Assembly: GCF_002006995.1 (NCBI RefSeq) | Contig: NZ_MRUL01000008.1 | Coordinates: forward strand, 124,001 to 188,000 | Length of the DNA: 64,000 nucleotides | From: Izhakiella australiensis | GTDB lineage: Bacteria; Pseudomonadota; Gammaproteobacteria; Enterobacterales; Enterobacteriaceae | Direction of reading: 5' to 3' | The notes under the pieces: generated by a model | Told to the model about the DNA's origin: nothing | Seen by the model: only the letters and a program-made list of their open reading frames with translations | Database searches by the model: none | Position numbers and translations under genes: made by a program | Shown here: positions 19,676-30,713 of the stretch, piece by piece | How positions within the stretch are numbered: the stretch's first letter is position 1 | Layout of the letters: each line of letters opens with the position of its first letter

Positions 19676-21016
19676 ATGAGTCAACCAAGTGCAACGCCGA
19701 AGGTGAAGAGCATGAAGGTGATCCCCGTTGCCGGGCATGACAGCATGCTGCTCAACCTCAGCGGCGCTCATGCGCCGTTCTTCACCCGCAATATTGTTAT
19801 TATCGAAGACAATGCCGGTCATACCGGCGTTGGCGAAGTGCCGGGCGGGGAAAAAATTCGTCAGACGCTGGAAGATGCCATGCCGCTGCTGCAAGGGAAA
19901 AATATCGGCCAGTATAAAAACCTGCTGAGCCTGGTGCGCCAGACGTTCAGCGATCGCGACAGCGCCGGGCGCGGCAATCAGACCTTTGATTTACGCACCA
20001 CCATACACGTGGTCACCGGCATTGAGGCGGCGCTGCTTGATCTGCTGGGGCAGCACCTGGAGGTCAACGTCGCCAGCCTGCTGGGCGACGGTCAGCAGCG
20101 CGATCGCGTCGAAATGCTTGGCTACCTGTTTTACCTCGGCGACCGCAATAAAACGTCACTGCCTTATCAGAACCAGCAGAACGCGTCCTGCGACTGGTAT
20201 CGTCTGCGCCATGAGGAAGCATTAACGCCGGAAAGCATTGTGCGGCTGGCTGAAGCCGCGCGGGAAAAATATGGCTTTAATGATTTCAAGCTGAAGGGCG
20301 GCGTGCTGGCTGGCGTCAGAGAGGCCGAAGCGGTGACCGCGCTGGCACAGCGCTTTCCGGATGCGCGTATTACGCTGGACCCCAACGGGGCCTGGTCGCT
20401 GAATGAAGCAATTTTATTAGGCAAGCAGCTGAAAAACGTGTTGGCCTATGCGGAAGATCCCTGCGGCGCGGAGCTGGGCTATTCCGGACGTGAAGTGATG
20501 GCTGAATTTCGCCGTGCAACCGGTTTGCCAACGGCCACCAATATGATCGCCACCGACTGGCGCCAGATGGGGCATACCCTTTCGCTACAGTCGGTAGACA
20601 TTCCGCTGGCAGATCCCCACTTCTGGACGATGCAGGGATCGGTGCGCGTGGCGCAAATGTGCCATGACATGGGACTGACCTGGGGCTCCCACTCTAATAA
20701 CCATTTTGATATCTCGCTGGCGATGTTCACCCACGTGGCGGCCGCGGCGCCGGGGCATATTACCGCCATTGATACCCATTGGATCTGGCAGGAGGGCAAT
20801 CAGCGTCTGACCAGAAATCCGCTGCAAATTAAAGGCGGCATGGTGCAGGTGCCTGACGTGCCGGGACTGGGCATTGAGCTTGATATGGATCGCGTCATGC
20901 AAGCTAACGCGCTTTATCAGCAGCATGGACTCGGGGCGCGTAACGATGCGGACGCCATGCAGTATCTGATCCCTGACTGGACTTTCGATAATAAACGCCC
21001 TTGCCTGGTGCGCTGA
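19676..21016 (+). CDS. gudD: D-glucarate dehydratase
   Basis: 446 residues from ATG 19676 (E. coli GudD 446). It dehydrates D-glucarate to 5-keto-4-deoxy-D-glucarate with Mg2+. Enolase-superfamily catalytic Lys in [13 protein letters not shown] (~207), metal-binding ITLDPNGAW and [11 protein letters not shown], and general-base His in [12 protein letters not shown] (~339). An upstream in-frame start at 19619 lies inside gudX and is unlikely. garL begins 15 bp after the stop. Confidence 0.96.
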   Translation: MSQPSATPKVKSMKVIPVAGHDSMLLNLSGAHAPFFTRNIVIIEDNAGHTGVGEVPGGEKIRQTLEDAMPLLQGKNIGQYKNLLSLVRQTFSDRDSAGRGNQTFDLRTTIHVVTGIEAALLDLLGQHLEVNVASLLGDGQQRDRVEMLGYLFYLGDRNKTSLPYQNQQNASCDWYRLRHEEALTPESIVRLAEAAREKYGFNDFKLKGGVLAGVREAEAVTALAQRFPDARITLDPNGAWSLNEAILLGKQLKNVLAYAEDPCGAELGYSGREVMAEFRRATGLPTATNMIATDWRQMGHTLSLQSVDIPLADPHFWTMQGSVRVAQMCHDMGLTWGSHSNNHFDISLAMFTHVAAAAPGHITAIDTHWIWQEGNQRLTRNPLQIKGGMVQVPDVPGLGIELDMDRVMQANALYQQHGLGARNDADAMQYLIPDWTFDNKRPCLVR

Positions 21017-21030
21017 ATGAAGGAGTTGCT

Positions 21031-21801
21031 ATGAGCAGTGCAAATTATCCTAATCGCTTCCGTCAGCGTCTGCTGGCCGGAGAAACACTGATCGGCAGCT
21101 GGTGCGCGCTGGCTAACCCGATCACCACTGAGATTTTAGGGTTGGCCGGCTTTGACTGGCTGGTGCTGGACGGCGAACACGCGCCGAACGACGTCACCAC
21201 CTTTGTGCCACAGCTGATGGCGCTCAAGGGATCGCCCAGCGCGCCGGTGGTGCGCCCGCCCAGTAATGAGCCGATCATCATCAAGCGCTTGCTGGATATT
21301 GGTTTCTACAACTTCCTCATTCCCTTTGTTGAAACGGCGGAGGAGGCGACGCGTGCGGTGGCTTCTACCCGCTATCCGCCAGCCGGCATTCGCGGGGTGT
21401 CGGTATCCCACCGCAGCAATATGTTCGGTACGGTGCCGGATTACAACGGCACGGTGAATGACAACATTACGCTACTGGTGCAAATCGAAACCCAGCAGGG
21501 AGTGGACAACATTGATGCCATCGCCGCCGTTGACGGCGTGGATGGCATTTTCGTCGGGCCTGGGGATCTCTCCGCCGCGCTGGGCTATCTCGGTCAGCCT
21601 TCTCATCCTGAAGTGCTGAAGGTGATTAAACACCTGTTTGAACGGGCAAAGGTCGCCGGTAAGCCGAGCGGCATTCTGGCTCCGGTTGAGGCGGATGCAC
21701 GACGCTATCTGGAATGGGGCGCCGGTTTCGTCGCCGTAGGCAGCGACCTGGGGGTGTTTCGTAACGGCACTCAGTCGCTGTGTGACAAGTTTAAAAAGTA
21801 A
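21031..21801 (+). CDS. garL: 5-keto-4-deoxy-D-glucarate aldolase
   Basis: 256 residues from ATG 21031 (SD AAGGAG, E. coli length 256). HpcH/HpaI class II aldolase with metal ligands in [11 protein letters not shown] and [14 protein letters not shown]. It splits the GudD product to pyruvate and tartronate semialdehyde. It stands directly after gudD here, whereas in E. coli garL belongs to the separate garPLRK operon. Confidence 0.95.
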   Translation: MSSANYPNRFRQRLLAGETLIGSWCALANPITTEILGLAGFDWLVLDGEHAPNDVTTFVPQLMALKGSPSAPVVRPPSNEPIIIKRLLDIGFYNFLIPFVETAEEATRAVASTRYPPAGIRGVSVSHRSNMFGTVPDYNGTVNDNITLLVQIETQQGVDNIDAIAAVDGVDGIFVGPGDLSAALGYLGQPSHPEVLKVIKHLFERAKVAGKPSGILAPVEADARRYLEWGAGFVAVGSDLGVFRNGTQSLCDKFKK

Positions 21802-21820
21802 ATCTAATCAGGAGAATATG

Positions 21821-22705
21821 ATGAAAATTGGTTTTATTGGTTTGGGTATTATGGGTAAACCAATGAGTAAAAACCTGATCAAGGCGGGTTACTCACTGGT
21901 GGTGCTCGATCACCATGCTGAAAACGAAGCGGAGCTGAAGGCACAGGGCGCTACGACGGCAAAAACGCCGAAAGAGATTGCTGAACAGAGCGAGGTGATA
22001 ATCACCATGTTGCCAAACTCACCCAACGTGCAGGAAGCGCTGCTTGGCGAGAACGGCGTTATTCATGGCGCCAGGGCTGGCGCTATTGTCATCGACATGA
22101 GCTCCATTGCCCCGCTGGCCAGCCGCGAAATGCATGCTGAGCTGGCGAAAAAAAATATCGCCCTGCTGGATGCGCCGGTGAGCGGCGGTGAACCCAAAGC
22201 GATCGACGGCACCCTGTCCGTGATGGTCGGCGGCGACAAGGAACTGTTTGATAAGTGCTATGACATAATGAAATCCATGGCCGGATCGGTCGTGCATACT
22301 GGCGAAATCGGCGCCGGTAACGTCACTAAGCTCGCCAATCAGGTTATTGTTGCGCTGAATATTGCCGCGATGTCTGAAGCATTGACGCTGGCAACCAAAG
22401 CCGGTGTCAGCCCCGAGCTGGTTTATCAGGCGATCCGGGGCGGCCTGGCCGGGAGTACGGTGCTGGATGCGAAAGCGCCGATGGTGCTGGACCGCAATTT
22501 CAAGCCAGGCTTCCGGATTGATTTGCATATTAAGGATCTGATGAATGCGCTGGACACCTCGCACGGCATCGGCGCGCAGCTGCCGCTGACTGCCGCGGTG
22601 ATGGAGATGATGCAGGCGCTGCGCGGCGATGGATTAGGTAACGCCGACCATAGCGCGCTGGCTTGCTATTATGAAAAACTGACTAACGTTGAAGTGACGC
22701 GTTAA
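21821..22705 (+). CDS. garR: Tartronate semialdehyde reductase
   Basis: 294 residues from ATG 21821, as in E. coli GarR. Beta-hydroxyacid dehydrogenase: NAD(P) site IGFIGLGIMGKPMSKNL at the N-terminus, substrate signature DAPVSGGEPKAIDGTLSVM (~118), catalytic Lys in GAGNVTKLANQ (~170). It reduces tartronate semialdehyde to D-glycerate. An ATG three bases earlier (21818) is equally possible. Confidence 0.95.
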   Translation: MKIGFIGLGIMGKPMSKNLIKAGYSLVVLDHHAENEAELKAQGATTAKTPKEIAEQSEVIITMLPNSPNVQEALLGENGVIHGARAGAIVIDMSSIAPLASREMHAELAKKNIALLDAPVSGGEPKAIDGTLSVMVGGDKELFDKCYDIMKSMAGSVVHTGEIGAGNVTKLANQVIVALNIAAMSEALTLATKAGVSPELVYQAIRGGLAGSTVLDAKAPMVLDRNFKPGFRIDLHIKDLMNALDTSHGIGAQLPLTAAVMEMMQALRGDGLGNADHSALACYYEKLTNVEVTR

Positions 22706-22712
22706 GACGATG

Positions 22713-22746
22713 ACGGAGCCGGAATGCGGCTCTCCGGCTCCGTTTT
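22713..22746 (+). terminator. Terminator-like hairpin between garR and garK
   Basis: The perfect 10-bp stem ACGGAGCCGG / CCGGCTCCGT with an 11-nt loop is followed by four T. It lies 8 bp after the garR stop and probably lowers, rather than abolishes, readthrough into garK. Confidence 0.6.
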
Positions 22747-22777
22747 CACCGTCTTGTTTTATCGTGCTGGGGTGTTT

Positions 22778-23917
22778 ATGAAAATCGTTATCGCACCGGA
22801 TTCTTATAAAGAGAGTTTATCTGCACAGCAGGTTGCAACCGAGATTGAAATTGGATTTCGTGAGATTTTTCCCGATGCCGACTACGTTAAGTTGCCGGTT
22901 GCCGATGGGGGCGAAGGCACGGTGGAAGCCATGGTGGCTGCGACTGAAGGTACCCTGATCCGGCTGCGGGTCACCGGGCCGCTGGGCAAGCCGGTAGAGG
23001 CTTTTTATGGGCTTTCCGGCGATAAAAGCTGCGCCATTATTGAAATGGCCGCCGCCAGCGGGCTGGAACTGGTGCCCAGCGCCGATCGCGATCCGCTGGT
23101 CACCACCTCCTATGGCACCGGCGAACTGATCCGCGATGCATTAGATCGCGGCGTGGAGCACTTTATCATCGGCATCGGCGGCAGCGCCACTAACGACGGA
23201 GGTGCCGGCATGGTGCAGGCGCTGGGGGCGAAACTGCTTGATGAGCGCCAGCAGCAAATCGCGCCTGGCGGGGCGGCGCTGGCCGGATTGATGCGTATCG
23301 ATATGAGCGAATTTGATGCGCGTATTGCCCGCTGTCGCGTTGAAGTGGCCTGCGATGTCAGCAATCTGCTGCTTGGGCCGCAAGGCGCCTCGGCGGTATT
23401 CGGGCCGCAGAAGGGGGCGACGCCGGCGCTGGTAAAACAGCTGGATAAGGCGCTGGAGCACTATGCGCAGATTATTCAGCGCGATCTGGACCAGGACGTC
23501 TTGTCGTTGCCCGGCGGCGGCGCGGCAGGTGGCATGGGCGCTGCGCTGCACGCTTTTTGCCATGCTGAGCTGCGACGCGGCATTGAAATTGTCACCGAGG
23601 CGCTGGGACTGGATGCGCTGGTCAAAGATGCCAGCCTGGTGATAACCGGCGAGGGACGCATTGACAGCCAGACGATTCATGGCAAGGTGCCGGTTGGCGT
23701 CGCCCGGGTGGCGAAGCGTTACAACAAGCCGGTGATCGCCATCGCCGGCAGCCTGACGGCGGACGTTGGCATCGTGCATCAGCACGGACTGGATGCTGTG
23801 TTCAGCGTCATCTATACCATTTGCACGCTGGATGACGCTCTGCAAAACGCGGCGCTGAATGTGCGTATGGCTGCGCGCAACGTCGCCGCCGCGGTGGCGG
23901 TCGGACAGCGCCTGTAA
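22778..23917 (+). CDS. garK: Glycerate 2-kinase
   Basis: 379 residues from ATG 22778 (E. coli GarK 381). Glycerate kinase type 1: KIVIAPDSYKESLSA at the N-terminus, GIGGSATNDGGAGMVQALGA (~129), and GEGRIDSQTIHGKVPVGVA (~289). It phosphorylates D-glycerate to 2-phosphoglycerate, delivering carbon to glycolysis just before enolase. Its stop codon directly abuts the stop codon of the convergent barA with no intervening base. Confidence 0.95.
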   Translation: MKIVIAPDSYKESLSAQQVATEIEIGFREIFPDADYVKLPVADGGEGTVEAMVAATEGTLIRLRVTGPLGKPVEAFYGLSGDKSCAIIEMAAASGLELVPSADRDPLVTTSYGTGELIRDALDRGVEHFIIGIGGSATNDGGAGMVQALGAKLLDERQQQIAPGGAALAGLMRIDMSEFDARIARCRVEVACDVSNLLLGPQGASAVFGPQKGATPALVKQLDKALEHYAQIIQRDLDQDVLSLPGGGAAGGMGAALHAFCHAELRRGIEIVTEALGLDALVKDASLVITGEGRIDSQTIHGKVPVGVARVAKRYNKPVIAIAGSLTADVGIVHQHGLDAVFSVIYTICTLDDALQNAALNVRMAARNVAAAVAVGQRL

Positions 23918-26635
23918 TTAGCGCTTCAGGCGCGCTGCGGCGAGGCGCGCCACGTTTTCCATCTCATCAAGCAGCTCAAACAGTTCAGGTTCAATTGCCT
24001 CAATCGCGCCTTCCGTGCGCAGGCTTCGTTCAATCTGCTGGCACAGCGTTTTCAGGCGTGGAACGCCGCTGTAGCTGGCGCTGCCGTGCAGCTTGTGAAT
24101 AATATCGCGCAGGCCGTCGATATTATTCTGCGCCATAAAGTCATCAACCTTGCGGCGCACTTCGGGTAAAAACTCCAGCAGCATACGCAACAGGTCGCGC
24201 GCCAGATCCGGCTTATTGGCCGCCTGCCGGAGCGCCAGTTGCCAGTCAAGGGAGGCGGAGTTTTCCGCTTCTGGCGGCAGGGTTCCCGGCGCGTAGTGCG
24301 CCAGTAGCTGGCGAAGTTTCAATTCGTCAATGGGCTTGGCGAGGTAATCGCTCATGCCGGCGGCCATCAGCTCTTCGCGTTCGCCATCCAGTGCATGGGC
24401 CGTCACCGCCACGATCGGCGTGTTCTGGTAGCCGGGCAGCGCGCGAATCATCTCGCTGGCGCGGATGCCATCAATATCGGGCATCTGGATATCCATCAAA
24501 ATAATGTCTGGCTGATGCAGCTGCGCCTGATGCACCGCCGCCTGGCCGCTTTCGCACAGCACAATATGCTCTACCTGTTCTTCCAGTAGCGCGCCGATAA
24601 GCTTCAGATTGGCCGGGTTGTCGTCGACGGCCATCACGGTCAGCGGCAGGTGCGTGCAGGTATTTTGCACCTCGTTTTGCCGGGTATGGCTCTCAATAAG
24701 AACCGGGATCAGGCGGGTGAGGGTGACCGGTTTAATCAGGCAGGCTGCGGCGCCGGCGTTTTTCAATTCCTCAGCGTGAATTTGCAGCGGGCAGGGCAGT
24801 GCCAGAATCACGCTGCCGGCGCGGGTAGCGGCGATGGCAAGCAATTCACACAGCTGCTGCAGGCTGAAATCGCGGCCGGGGGGCAGGCTGAGTAGCAGCG
24901 TATCGTAGGGTGCTGTTTTCAGGGTATTGAGCGAGGCGCTGTAGCTGATTGACAGCGGCGTATCGCGTAGCATGTCCAGCACGGCTTCAGCCGCATTGCT
25001 GTTGGCTTCGACGTAGGCCAGCGTTTTGCCGCTGACGCAGGCCAGCGGCTGTGGATCGCCCAGCGCGTTAGGATTTAACGGCAGATTAATATGAAACCAG
25101 AAGGTGGACCCCTGATTCAGCCGGCTGTGAAAGCCGATTTCACCGCCCATTTCTTTAATCAGATGCTGGGTAATAACCAGCCCGAGGCCGGTACCGCCGT
25201 GGCGGCGGGAAATGCTGGCGTCGGCCTGGCGAAATGCCTGAAACAGCTGAGACTGCTGTTTTTCCGCAATGCCGATACCGCTGTCGATAACCTGTACTTC
25301 CAGCTCAACGCGCTGCATGTCCTGCAAGCGTCTGGATATTCGTACGTCAATATTGCCGCGTTCGGTAAACTTAATGGCGTTGCCAATCAGATTAACGATG
25401 ATCTGCTGCAGGCGCAGCGGATCGCCAATAATATTGTCCGGCACGTCGTGATGAATATCGAGCGTCAGCTCCAGCCCTTTATCGTGCGCAGACTGCGCCA
25501 TTAAGACCATGACCTCATCCAGCGTATTGCGCAGCGGGAAAGGGATGTTTTCCAGCATCAGCTTGCCGGCTTCGAGCTTGGAAAAGTCCAGTACGTCACT
25601 GATAATGCTGAGCAGGTTGTTCGCTGAGCGTTCAATGGTATGCAAATAATCGCGCTGCGTGGTGTTAAGCGGCGTTTTCAGCGTCTGACGGGTAAAGCCG
25701 ATGACCCCGTTTAGCGGCGTGCGCAGTTCGTGGGACATATTGGCGAGGAATTCCGATTTGATACGTGCCGCTTCCTGGGCGCGCTTTTTCGCCAAATCCA
25801 GTTCGACGTTCTGGATCTCCATCTGTTCAAGGGTTTCGCGCAGGTCCGAGGTAGCCTGGTCGATATTCTGCTGCATCTCTTCGTGATAAGCGGTAAGCGA
25901 CATCGCCATGGAGTTGATGCCGTTTTTCAGCACGTCAAGCTCGCCGAGCATATGCCCCTCAACCCGGCTGTCGAGCTGACCGCGACGGATACGATCGACG
26001 GCGTTAACCATCCGCCGGATGGGGCCGGTAACATCGCGCATCAGGCGATAGGCGAACAGGATGGCAATTGACAGGCAAAACAGCAGCAGCAGCGTAGAGA
26101 TAAACACCTCTTTATATTGCTGCAGGCGGATGGATTGCAGATCGAGCTCAATGGCCACGTAGCCCAGCGGATTACCGGTAGGTTTGGCATCCTCGCCGGG
26201 CGATTCATCCGGATAATAACTTTCGGAGACAATCGGCGTGCGTAATATAATAAAATTACCGTGACGCTCGAAGGTCAGTCTGCGCGGCAGCGGGCTACGG
26301 GCGGGAAGGCGCAATAGATCCGGAGCCAGCTGATAATTAGAGGTAACGAACAGCTGATTTTTATCATCAAAAACCGAAATGGCGCGCACAATATCGGAGT
26401 GGCGACGGTGTAGCAGGCTCACCAGCTGGCGAATGGATTCCTTGCTGTGAAACGTCATGCCGTATTCGCTGGAAACCGCCAGCGGCTCAATAATATTCGC
26501 CCCGGCATCAATTAGCTGGTGGCGGAGCTCGTTGTAGCGGTGAACGACGAAAAACGTGCTGAGCAGCAGACCGATAAGCAGCGTCGGCGCCAGTATCAGA
26601 ATCATCATTCGCGCCCGCAGGCTATATTTGGTCAT
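23918..26635 (-). CDS. barA: Hybrid sensor histidine kinase BarA
   Basis: 905 residues from ATG 26635 (E. coli 918). Two membrane segments (~10-31, 177-197) flank a periplasmic sensor; then HAMP (~198-250), HisKA with His302 in [15 protein letters not shown], HATPase (N box [10 protein letters not shown] box DSGIGI), a degenerate receiver-like stretch, a receiver with Asp715 ([12 protein letters not shown]), and a C-terminal HPt with His847 (IIHKLHGSA). The relay phosphorylates UvrY, which activates csrB in this same window. An earlier in-frame start would extend into rlmD and add no transmembrane sequence. Confidence 0.96.
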   Translation of the reverse strand: MTKYSLRARMMILILAPTLLIGLLLSTFFVVHRYNELRHQLIDAGANIIEPLAVSSEYGMTFHSKESIRQLVSLLHRRHSDIVRAISVFDDKNQLFVTSNYQLAPDLLRLPARSPLPRRLTFERHGNFIILRTPIVSESYYPDESPGEDAKPTGNPLGYVAIELDLQSIRLQQYKEVFISTLLLLFCLSIAILFAYRLMRDVTGPIRRMVNAVDRIRRGQLDSRVEGHMLGELDVLKNGINSMAMSLTAYHEEMQQNIDQATSDLRETLEQMEIQNVELDLAKKRAQEAARIKSEFLANMSHELRTPLNGVIGFTRQTLKTPLNTTQRDYLHTIERSANNLLSIISDVLDFSKLEAGKLMLENIPFPLRNTLDEVMVLMAQSAHDKGLELTLDIHHDVPDNIIGDPLRLQQIIVNLIGNAIKFTERGNIDVRISRRLQDMQRVELEVQVIDSGIGIAEKQQSQLFQAFRQADASISRRHGGTGLGLVITQHLIKEMGGEIGFHSRLNQGSTFWFHINLPLNPNALGDPQPLACVSGKTLAYVEANSNAAEAVLDMLRDTPLSISYSASLNTLKTAPYDTLLLSLPPGRDFSLQQLCELLAIAATRAGSVILALPCPLQIHAEELKNAGAAACLIKPVTLTRLIPVLIESHTRQNEVQNTCTHLPLTVMAVDDNPANLKLIGALLEEQVEHIVLCESGQAAVHQAQLHQPDIILMDIQMPDIDGIRASEMIRALPGYQNTPIVAVTAHALDGEREELMAAGMSDYLAKPIDELKLRQLLAHYAPGTLPPEAENSASLDWQLALRQAANKPDLARDLLRMLLEFLPEVRRKVDDFMAQNNIDGLRDIIHKLHGSASYSGVPRLKTLCQQIERSLRTEGAIEAIEPELFELLDEMENVARLAAARLKR

Positions 26636-26748
26636 AATATTCCATTCGCTGACCGCCGCGGCCCATGCCCGGCGCGATCCGTCTAACCCGGAACCCGTTG
26701 CCCGGAGCGGCAACAGAGTACGAAAACAGTAAGAGAAAGAACAGCAAG

Positions 26749-28065
26749 ATGGCGCAATTCTACTCCGCAAAACGGCGTGTGACGACCCGGGATAGCCTGA
26801 TCGTAACCGTCAGCGATCTCGATCCCTTTGGTCAGGGCATAGCCCGTCACCAGGGAAAGGCTATTTTTATTCCATTGGCGCTGCCGGGTGAGGAAGTGGA
26901 AATCACACTCACCGATGAGAAGAAGCAGTTCGCCCGAGGCAAACTTAAGCGTATCAGAATCGCCTCCTCCGAGCGGCAGACGCCGCGCTGCCCGTACTTT
27001 ACGACCTGCGGCGGTTGCCAGCAACAGCATGCCTCAACGACGCTGCAGCAGCAGAGTAAAGCCAGCGCGCTCAGCCACTTGCTACGGCGGGAAACCGGCA
27101 TCACGCCGCCCCAGCCGACCATCCTGGCTGGCGAAAGCTGGCAGTACCGGCGTCGCGCCAGGCTAGGATTGCAGTTCGATAATCGCAAGCGTCGGCTGGT
27201 CATGGGGTTTCGCAAGGCGAGCAGCAACGATCTGGTGGCAATCGACCACTGCCCGGTTTTGCGGCCCGAACTTGATGCGCTGCTGGTGCCGTTGCACCAC
27301 TGTCTGAACGGATTGCGCGCGGCGTCCCGCCTTGGGCATGTCGAACTGGTGCTGGCGGATAACGGGCCGCTGCTGGTGTTGCGCCATCTCGACCCACTCA
27401 CGCAGGATGATCGCACTAAACTGGAACGTTTTTCGCATGAGCATCAGGTCGCGGTGTGGCTTGCGGCAGACAGCGAGTCTCTTGTCGCGCTGCGCGGTGA
27501 TTTGCCCTGGTATCAGCTTGACGGACTAAAGCTCACCTTCAGTCCGCGTGATTTTATTCAGGTGAATGGGACGCTTAACCGACAAATGGTCGATCTGGCC
27601 ATGGGCTGGCTGGATGTGCAGCCGCAGGACCGGGTGCTGGATCTGTTTTGCGGGATGGGTAATTTCTCCTTGCCGCTCGCAAAACGGGCACAAAGTGTCA
27701 CCGGCGTGGAAGGTGTTACAGCATTAGTGGAAAAGGCTGCGTATAATGCTGCCGAGAACAATCTGAGTAACGCCGGCTTCTTTGTCCATAATCTGGCGCA
27801 GCCGGTCGTAAACCAAACCTGGGCCGCTCAAGGTTTTAATAAGGTGCTGTTGGATCCGGCGCGAGCCGGCGCCGCAGGGGTTATGGCTCACGTTGCGCAA
27901 CTTCGCCCATCGCACGTGGTCTATGTTTCCTGTAATCCAACAACGCTTGCCCGGGATAGTCAGGCGCTGTTGTCTTCCGGCTATCATCTGGAGAACGTCG
28001 CGATGCTCGATATGTTTCCACATACCGCTCATCTCGAATCAATGGTGCTGTTCCGCCAAAAATAG
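26749..28065 (+). CDS. rlmD: 23S rRNA (uracil1939-C5)-methyltransferase
   Basis: 438 residues from ATG 26749 (E. coli RlmD 433). An N-terminal TRAM domain (~15-75) is followed by a [4Fe-4S] cluster site [13 protein letters not shown] (~84) and a class I methyltransferase domain with SAM motif [16 protein letters not shown] (~297). The catalytic Cys is in [11 protein letters not shown] (~397). It makes m5U1939 in 23S rRNA. Divergent from barA and upstream of relA, as in E. coli. Confidence 0.96.
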   Translation: MAQFYSAKRRVTTRDSLIVTVSDLDPFGQGIARHQGKAIFIPLALPGEEVEITLTDEKKQFARGKLKRIRIASSERQTPRCPYFTTCGGCQQQHASTTLQQQSKASALSHLLRRETGITPPQPTILAGESWQYRRRARLGLQFDNRKRRLVMGFRKASSNDLVAIDHCPVLRPELDALLVPLHHCLNGLRAASRLGHVELVLADNGPLLVLRHLDPLTQDDRTKLERFSHEHQVAVWLAADSESLVALRGDLPWYQLDGLKLTFSPRDFIQVNGTLNRQMVDLAMGWLDVQPQDRVLDLFCGMGNFSLPLAKRAQSVTGVEGVTALVEKAAYNAAENNLSNAGFFVHNLAQPVVNQTWAAQGFNKVLLDPARAGAAGVMAHVAQLRPSHVVYVSCNPTTLARDSQALLSSGYHLENVAMLDMFPHTAHLESMVLFRQK

Positions 28066-28097
28066 CTCCCCGAACGGGAGCGCTGTCAGGAGAGGAT

Positions 28098-30335
28098 ATG
28101 GTTGCGGTAAGAAGTGCGCATATGAACACCGCTGGTGAGTTTGACCCCGAAAAGTGGATTACCAGCCTGGGAATTGCTAATGAGCAATCGTGTGAGCGAC
28201 TGACCGCAACCTGGCGCTATTGTGAGGCCGCAACCAAAGATCATGCTGATGCTTCGCAGCTGCTGTGGCGCGGCGTTGAAATGGTCGAAATCCTGATCAT
28301 GCTCAGCATGGACAACGACACCCTGCGCGCCGCGCTGCTGTTTCCGTTAGCCAACGGCGAAGTGGTCAGCGAACAGGCGCTGGAGGAAGCCTTCGGCAAA
28401 GAGATTGTCTCGCTGGTGCACGGCGTGCGCGATATGGATGCCATCCGCCAGCTGAAAGCCATTCACGCCGACGCGGTAGGCTCGGAGCAGGTGGATAACG
28501 TGCGGCGCATGCTGCTGGCGATGGTGGAAGACTTCCGCTGCGTGGTGATTAAGCTTGCCGAACGCATTGCGCATCTGCGCGAAGTGAAGGATGCGCCGGA
28601 GGATGAGCGCGTGCTGGTGGCCAAGGAATGCACCAATATCTATGCGCCGCTGGCAAACCGTCTCGGTATCGGCCAGTTAAAATGGGAGCTGGAAGATTAT
28701 TGCTTCCGCTATTTGCATCCCGATGAATATAAGCACATTGCCAGGCTGCTGCATGAGCGGCGCATCGATCGCGAGCAGTATATCGATACTTTTGTGCAAA
28801 GCCTGCGCGATGAAATTAAACGCGAAGGGGTGAAAGCCGAGGTATACGGTCGTCCGAAGCATATCTATAGCATCTGGCGCAAAATGCAGAAAAAAGCGCT
28901 GGCGTTTGATGAGCTGTTTGACGTGCGGGCAGTGCGTATTGTTGCCGAACGCTTGCAGGATTGCTACGCGGCGCTGGGCATCGTGCATACACTTTACCGC
29001 CATCTGCCGAGCGAGTTTGACGATTACGTCGCTAATCCGAAGCCTAACGGCTACCAGTCAATTCATACCGTGGTTCTGGGGCCACGCGGTAAAACCGTCG
29101 AAATCCAGATTCGTACCCGCCAGATGCATGAAGATGCCGAGCTGGGCGTTGCCGCCCACTGGAAGTACAAAGAAGGCGGCAGCGGCGGCAGCCTGCGCGG
29201 CGCCTCCGGCCACGAAGAGCGCATTGCCTGGCTGCGTAAGCTGATCGCCTGGCAGGAAGAGATGGCCGACAGCGGCGAAATGCTCGACGAAGTTCGCAGC
29301 CAGGTGTTTGACGATCGGGTTTACGTCTTTACCCCGAAAGGCGACGTGGTGGATTTACCCGCCGGATCGACGCCGTTGGACTTCGCTTATCATATTCACA
29401 GCGATATCGGTCATCGCTGCATCGGCGCCAAAATCGGCGGGCGCATCGTTCCTTTCACTTATCAGCTGCAAATGGGCGATCAGGTGGAAGTAATTACGCA
29501 GAAGCAGCCGAACCCGAGTCGCGACTGGCTGAATCCTAACCTTGGCTATATCGCGACCAGTCGCGGGCGTTCGAAAATCCACGCCTGGTTTCGCAAGCAG
29601 GATCGCGATAAGAATATCGCGGCGGGCCGTCAGATCCTCGACGGCGAACTTGAGCAGCTGGATATCAGCCTGCGCGAGGCAGAGAAACTGCTGCTGCCAC
29701 GCTATAACGTGAACTCTCTCGACGAGCTGCTGGCGGCGATTGGCGGCGGCGATGTTCGACTTAATCAGATGGCCAACTTCCTGCAATCGAAGCTCAATAA
29801 ACCGAGCGCCGAGGAGGAAGACCGCGAAGCTTTGCGCCAGCTGACGCAAAAAAGCTACCATCCGCCGGCTTCCAGTAAGAAAGAGAGCGGCAGGGTGGTG
29901 GTCGAAGGCGTCGGTAACCTGATGCATCATATCGCCCGCTGCTGTCAGCCGATCCCCGGTGATGACATCGTCGGCTTTATTACCCAGGGACGTGGTATCT
30001 CGATTCATCGCGCCGACTGCGACCAGCTATCCGAGCTGATGTCGCACGCGCCGGAGCGCATTGTCGATGCCGTATGGGGTGAGAGCTATTCCAGCGGCTA
30101 TTCGCTGGTGGTGCGGGTGATGGCCAATGATCGCAGCGGGCTGCTGCGTGATATCACCACTATCCTGGCTAACGAGAAGGTGAACGTGCTGGGCGTTTCC
30201 AGCCGCAGTGATACCAAAAAGCAGCTGGCGACCATCGATATGGATATCGAAATTTATAACCATCAGGCGCTGGGGCGCGTACTGGCTCGCCTTAACCAAG
30301 TGCCGGATATTATCGACGCCAAGCGTCTGCACTAG
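28098..30335 (+). CDS. relA: GTP pyrophosphokinase RelA, (p)ppGpp synthetase I
   Basis: 745 residues (E. coli 744), starting MVAVRSAHM. An inactive HD hydrolase-like domain (~30-200) precedes the synthetase domain (~240-400; VYGRPKHIYSIWRKMQKK, PKPNGYQSIHT). Then come TGS (~405-465), the zinc-finger/conserved Cys region GNLMHHIARCCQPIPGD (~610), and ACT at the C-terminus. It senses uncharged tRNA on ribosomes and makes (p)ppGpp. In E. coli mazEF-mazG follow directly; here an 8-kb PTS island intervenes. Confidence 0.97.
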   Translation: MVAVRSAHMNTAGEFDPEKWITSLGIANEQSCERLTATWRYCEAATKDHADASQLLWRGVEMVEILIMLSMDNDTLRAALLFPLANGEVVSEQALEEAFGKEIVSLVHGVRDMDAIRQLKAIHADAVGSEQVDNVRRMLLAMVEDFRCVVIKLAERIAHLREVKDAPEDERVLVAKECTNIYAPLANRLGIGQLKWELEDYCFRYLHPDEYKHIARLLHERRIDREQYIDTFVQSLRDEIKREGVKAEVYGRPKHIYSIWRKMQKKALAFDELFDVRAVRIVAERLQDCYAALGIVHTLYRHLPSEFDDYVANPKPNGYQSIHTVVLGPRGKTVEIQIRTRQMHEDAELGVAAHWKYKEGGSGGSLRGASGHEERIAWLRKLIAWQEEMADSGEMLDEVRSQVFDDRVYVFTPKGDVVDLPAGSTPLDFAYHIHSDIGHRCIGAKIGGRIVPFTYQLQMGDQVEVITQKQPNPSRDWLNPNLGYIATSRGRSKIHAWFRKQDRDKNIAAGRQILDGELEQLDISLREAEKLLLPRYNVNSLDELLAAIGGGDVRLNQMANFLQSKLNKPSAEEEDREALRQLTQKSYHPPASSKKESGRVVVEGVGNLMHHIARCCQPIPGDDIVGFITQGRGISIHRADCDQLSELMSHAPERIVDAVWGESYSSGYSLVVRVMANDRSGLLRDITTILANEKVNVLGVSSRSDTKKQLATIDMDIEIYNHQALGRVLARLNQVPDIIDAKRLH

Positions 30336-30713
30336 CCCACTGCAGGCCGCTGCGCGCCAGCGCCATGAATGCTACTCGTTCGTGTGCTGGCGCCGGGTTT
30401 GCGTTCAATAAGATCACGCCGCCGGGCTGGTTACCCTGCTCAGTCCGGTTTATCCGCTGTTTTTGCTCAATATAGCCTTTCTCCCTCACCTTCCGTGTCC
30501 ACTGCTGATTGCGCCGCTTTGCTGCTCGCTGAATAAATTATCCCCGGCAAACCTGTGACCACACCGCCGGCAATATTGCCTTGCCTGCGAGTATTTACTT
30601 TCCTACCACGGGGGAAATTGTTTATTTGCTGCACTGGCGGCGGCATGATGAACTGTAAATAATCTGACAGGATTAACGTGCAGCGTGATGAAGTAATAGC
30701 ATTCGGAGGATGT
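30336..30713 (+). promoter_or_regulatory. 378-bp region between relA and the PTS island
   Basis: No recognisable gene; mazEF, present here in E. coli, is absent. An 8-bp inverted repeat GCGCCAGC / GCTGGCGC (30354-30361 / 30386-30393, 24-nt loop) lies just past relA and may end its transcript. The right half becomes AT-rich and should carry the island promoter and the operator for the PRD regulator, but no convincing boxes could be assigned. Confidence 0.4.

Noticed and set aside
24650-26071. Several 80-137 codon frames opposite barA
   Set aside because: They are antisense shadows of a well-supported sensor kinase and show no domain or start signal of their own.
30600-30660. Plus-strand frame reading LFICCTGGGMMNCK, resembling a PTS EIIB P-loop with Cys
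   Set aside because: It stops right after the motif, has no upstream start with an SD and no following EIIB fold; a genuine EIIB is present at 32304. Treated as chance or at most a tiny remnant.
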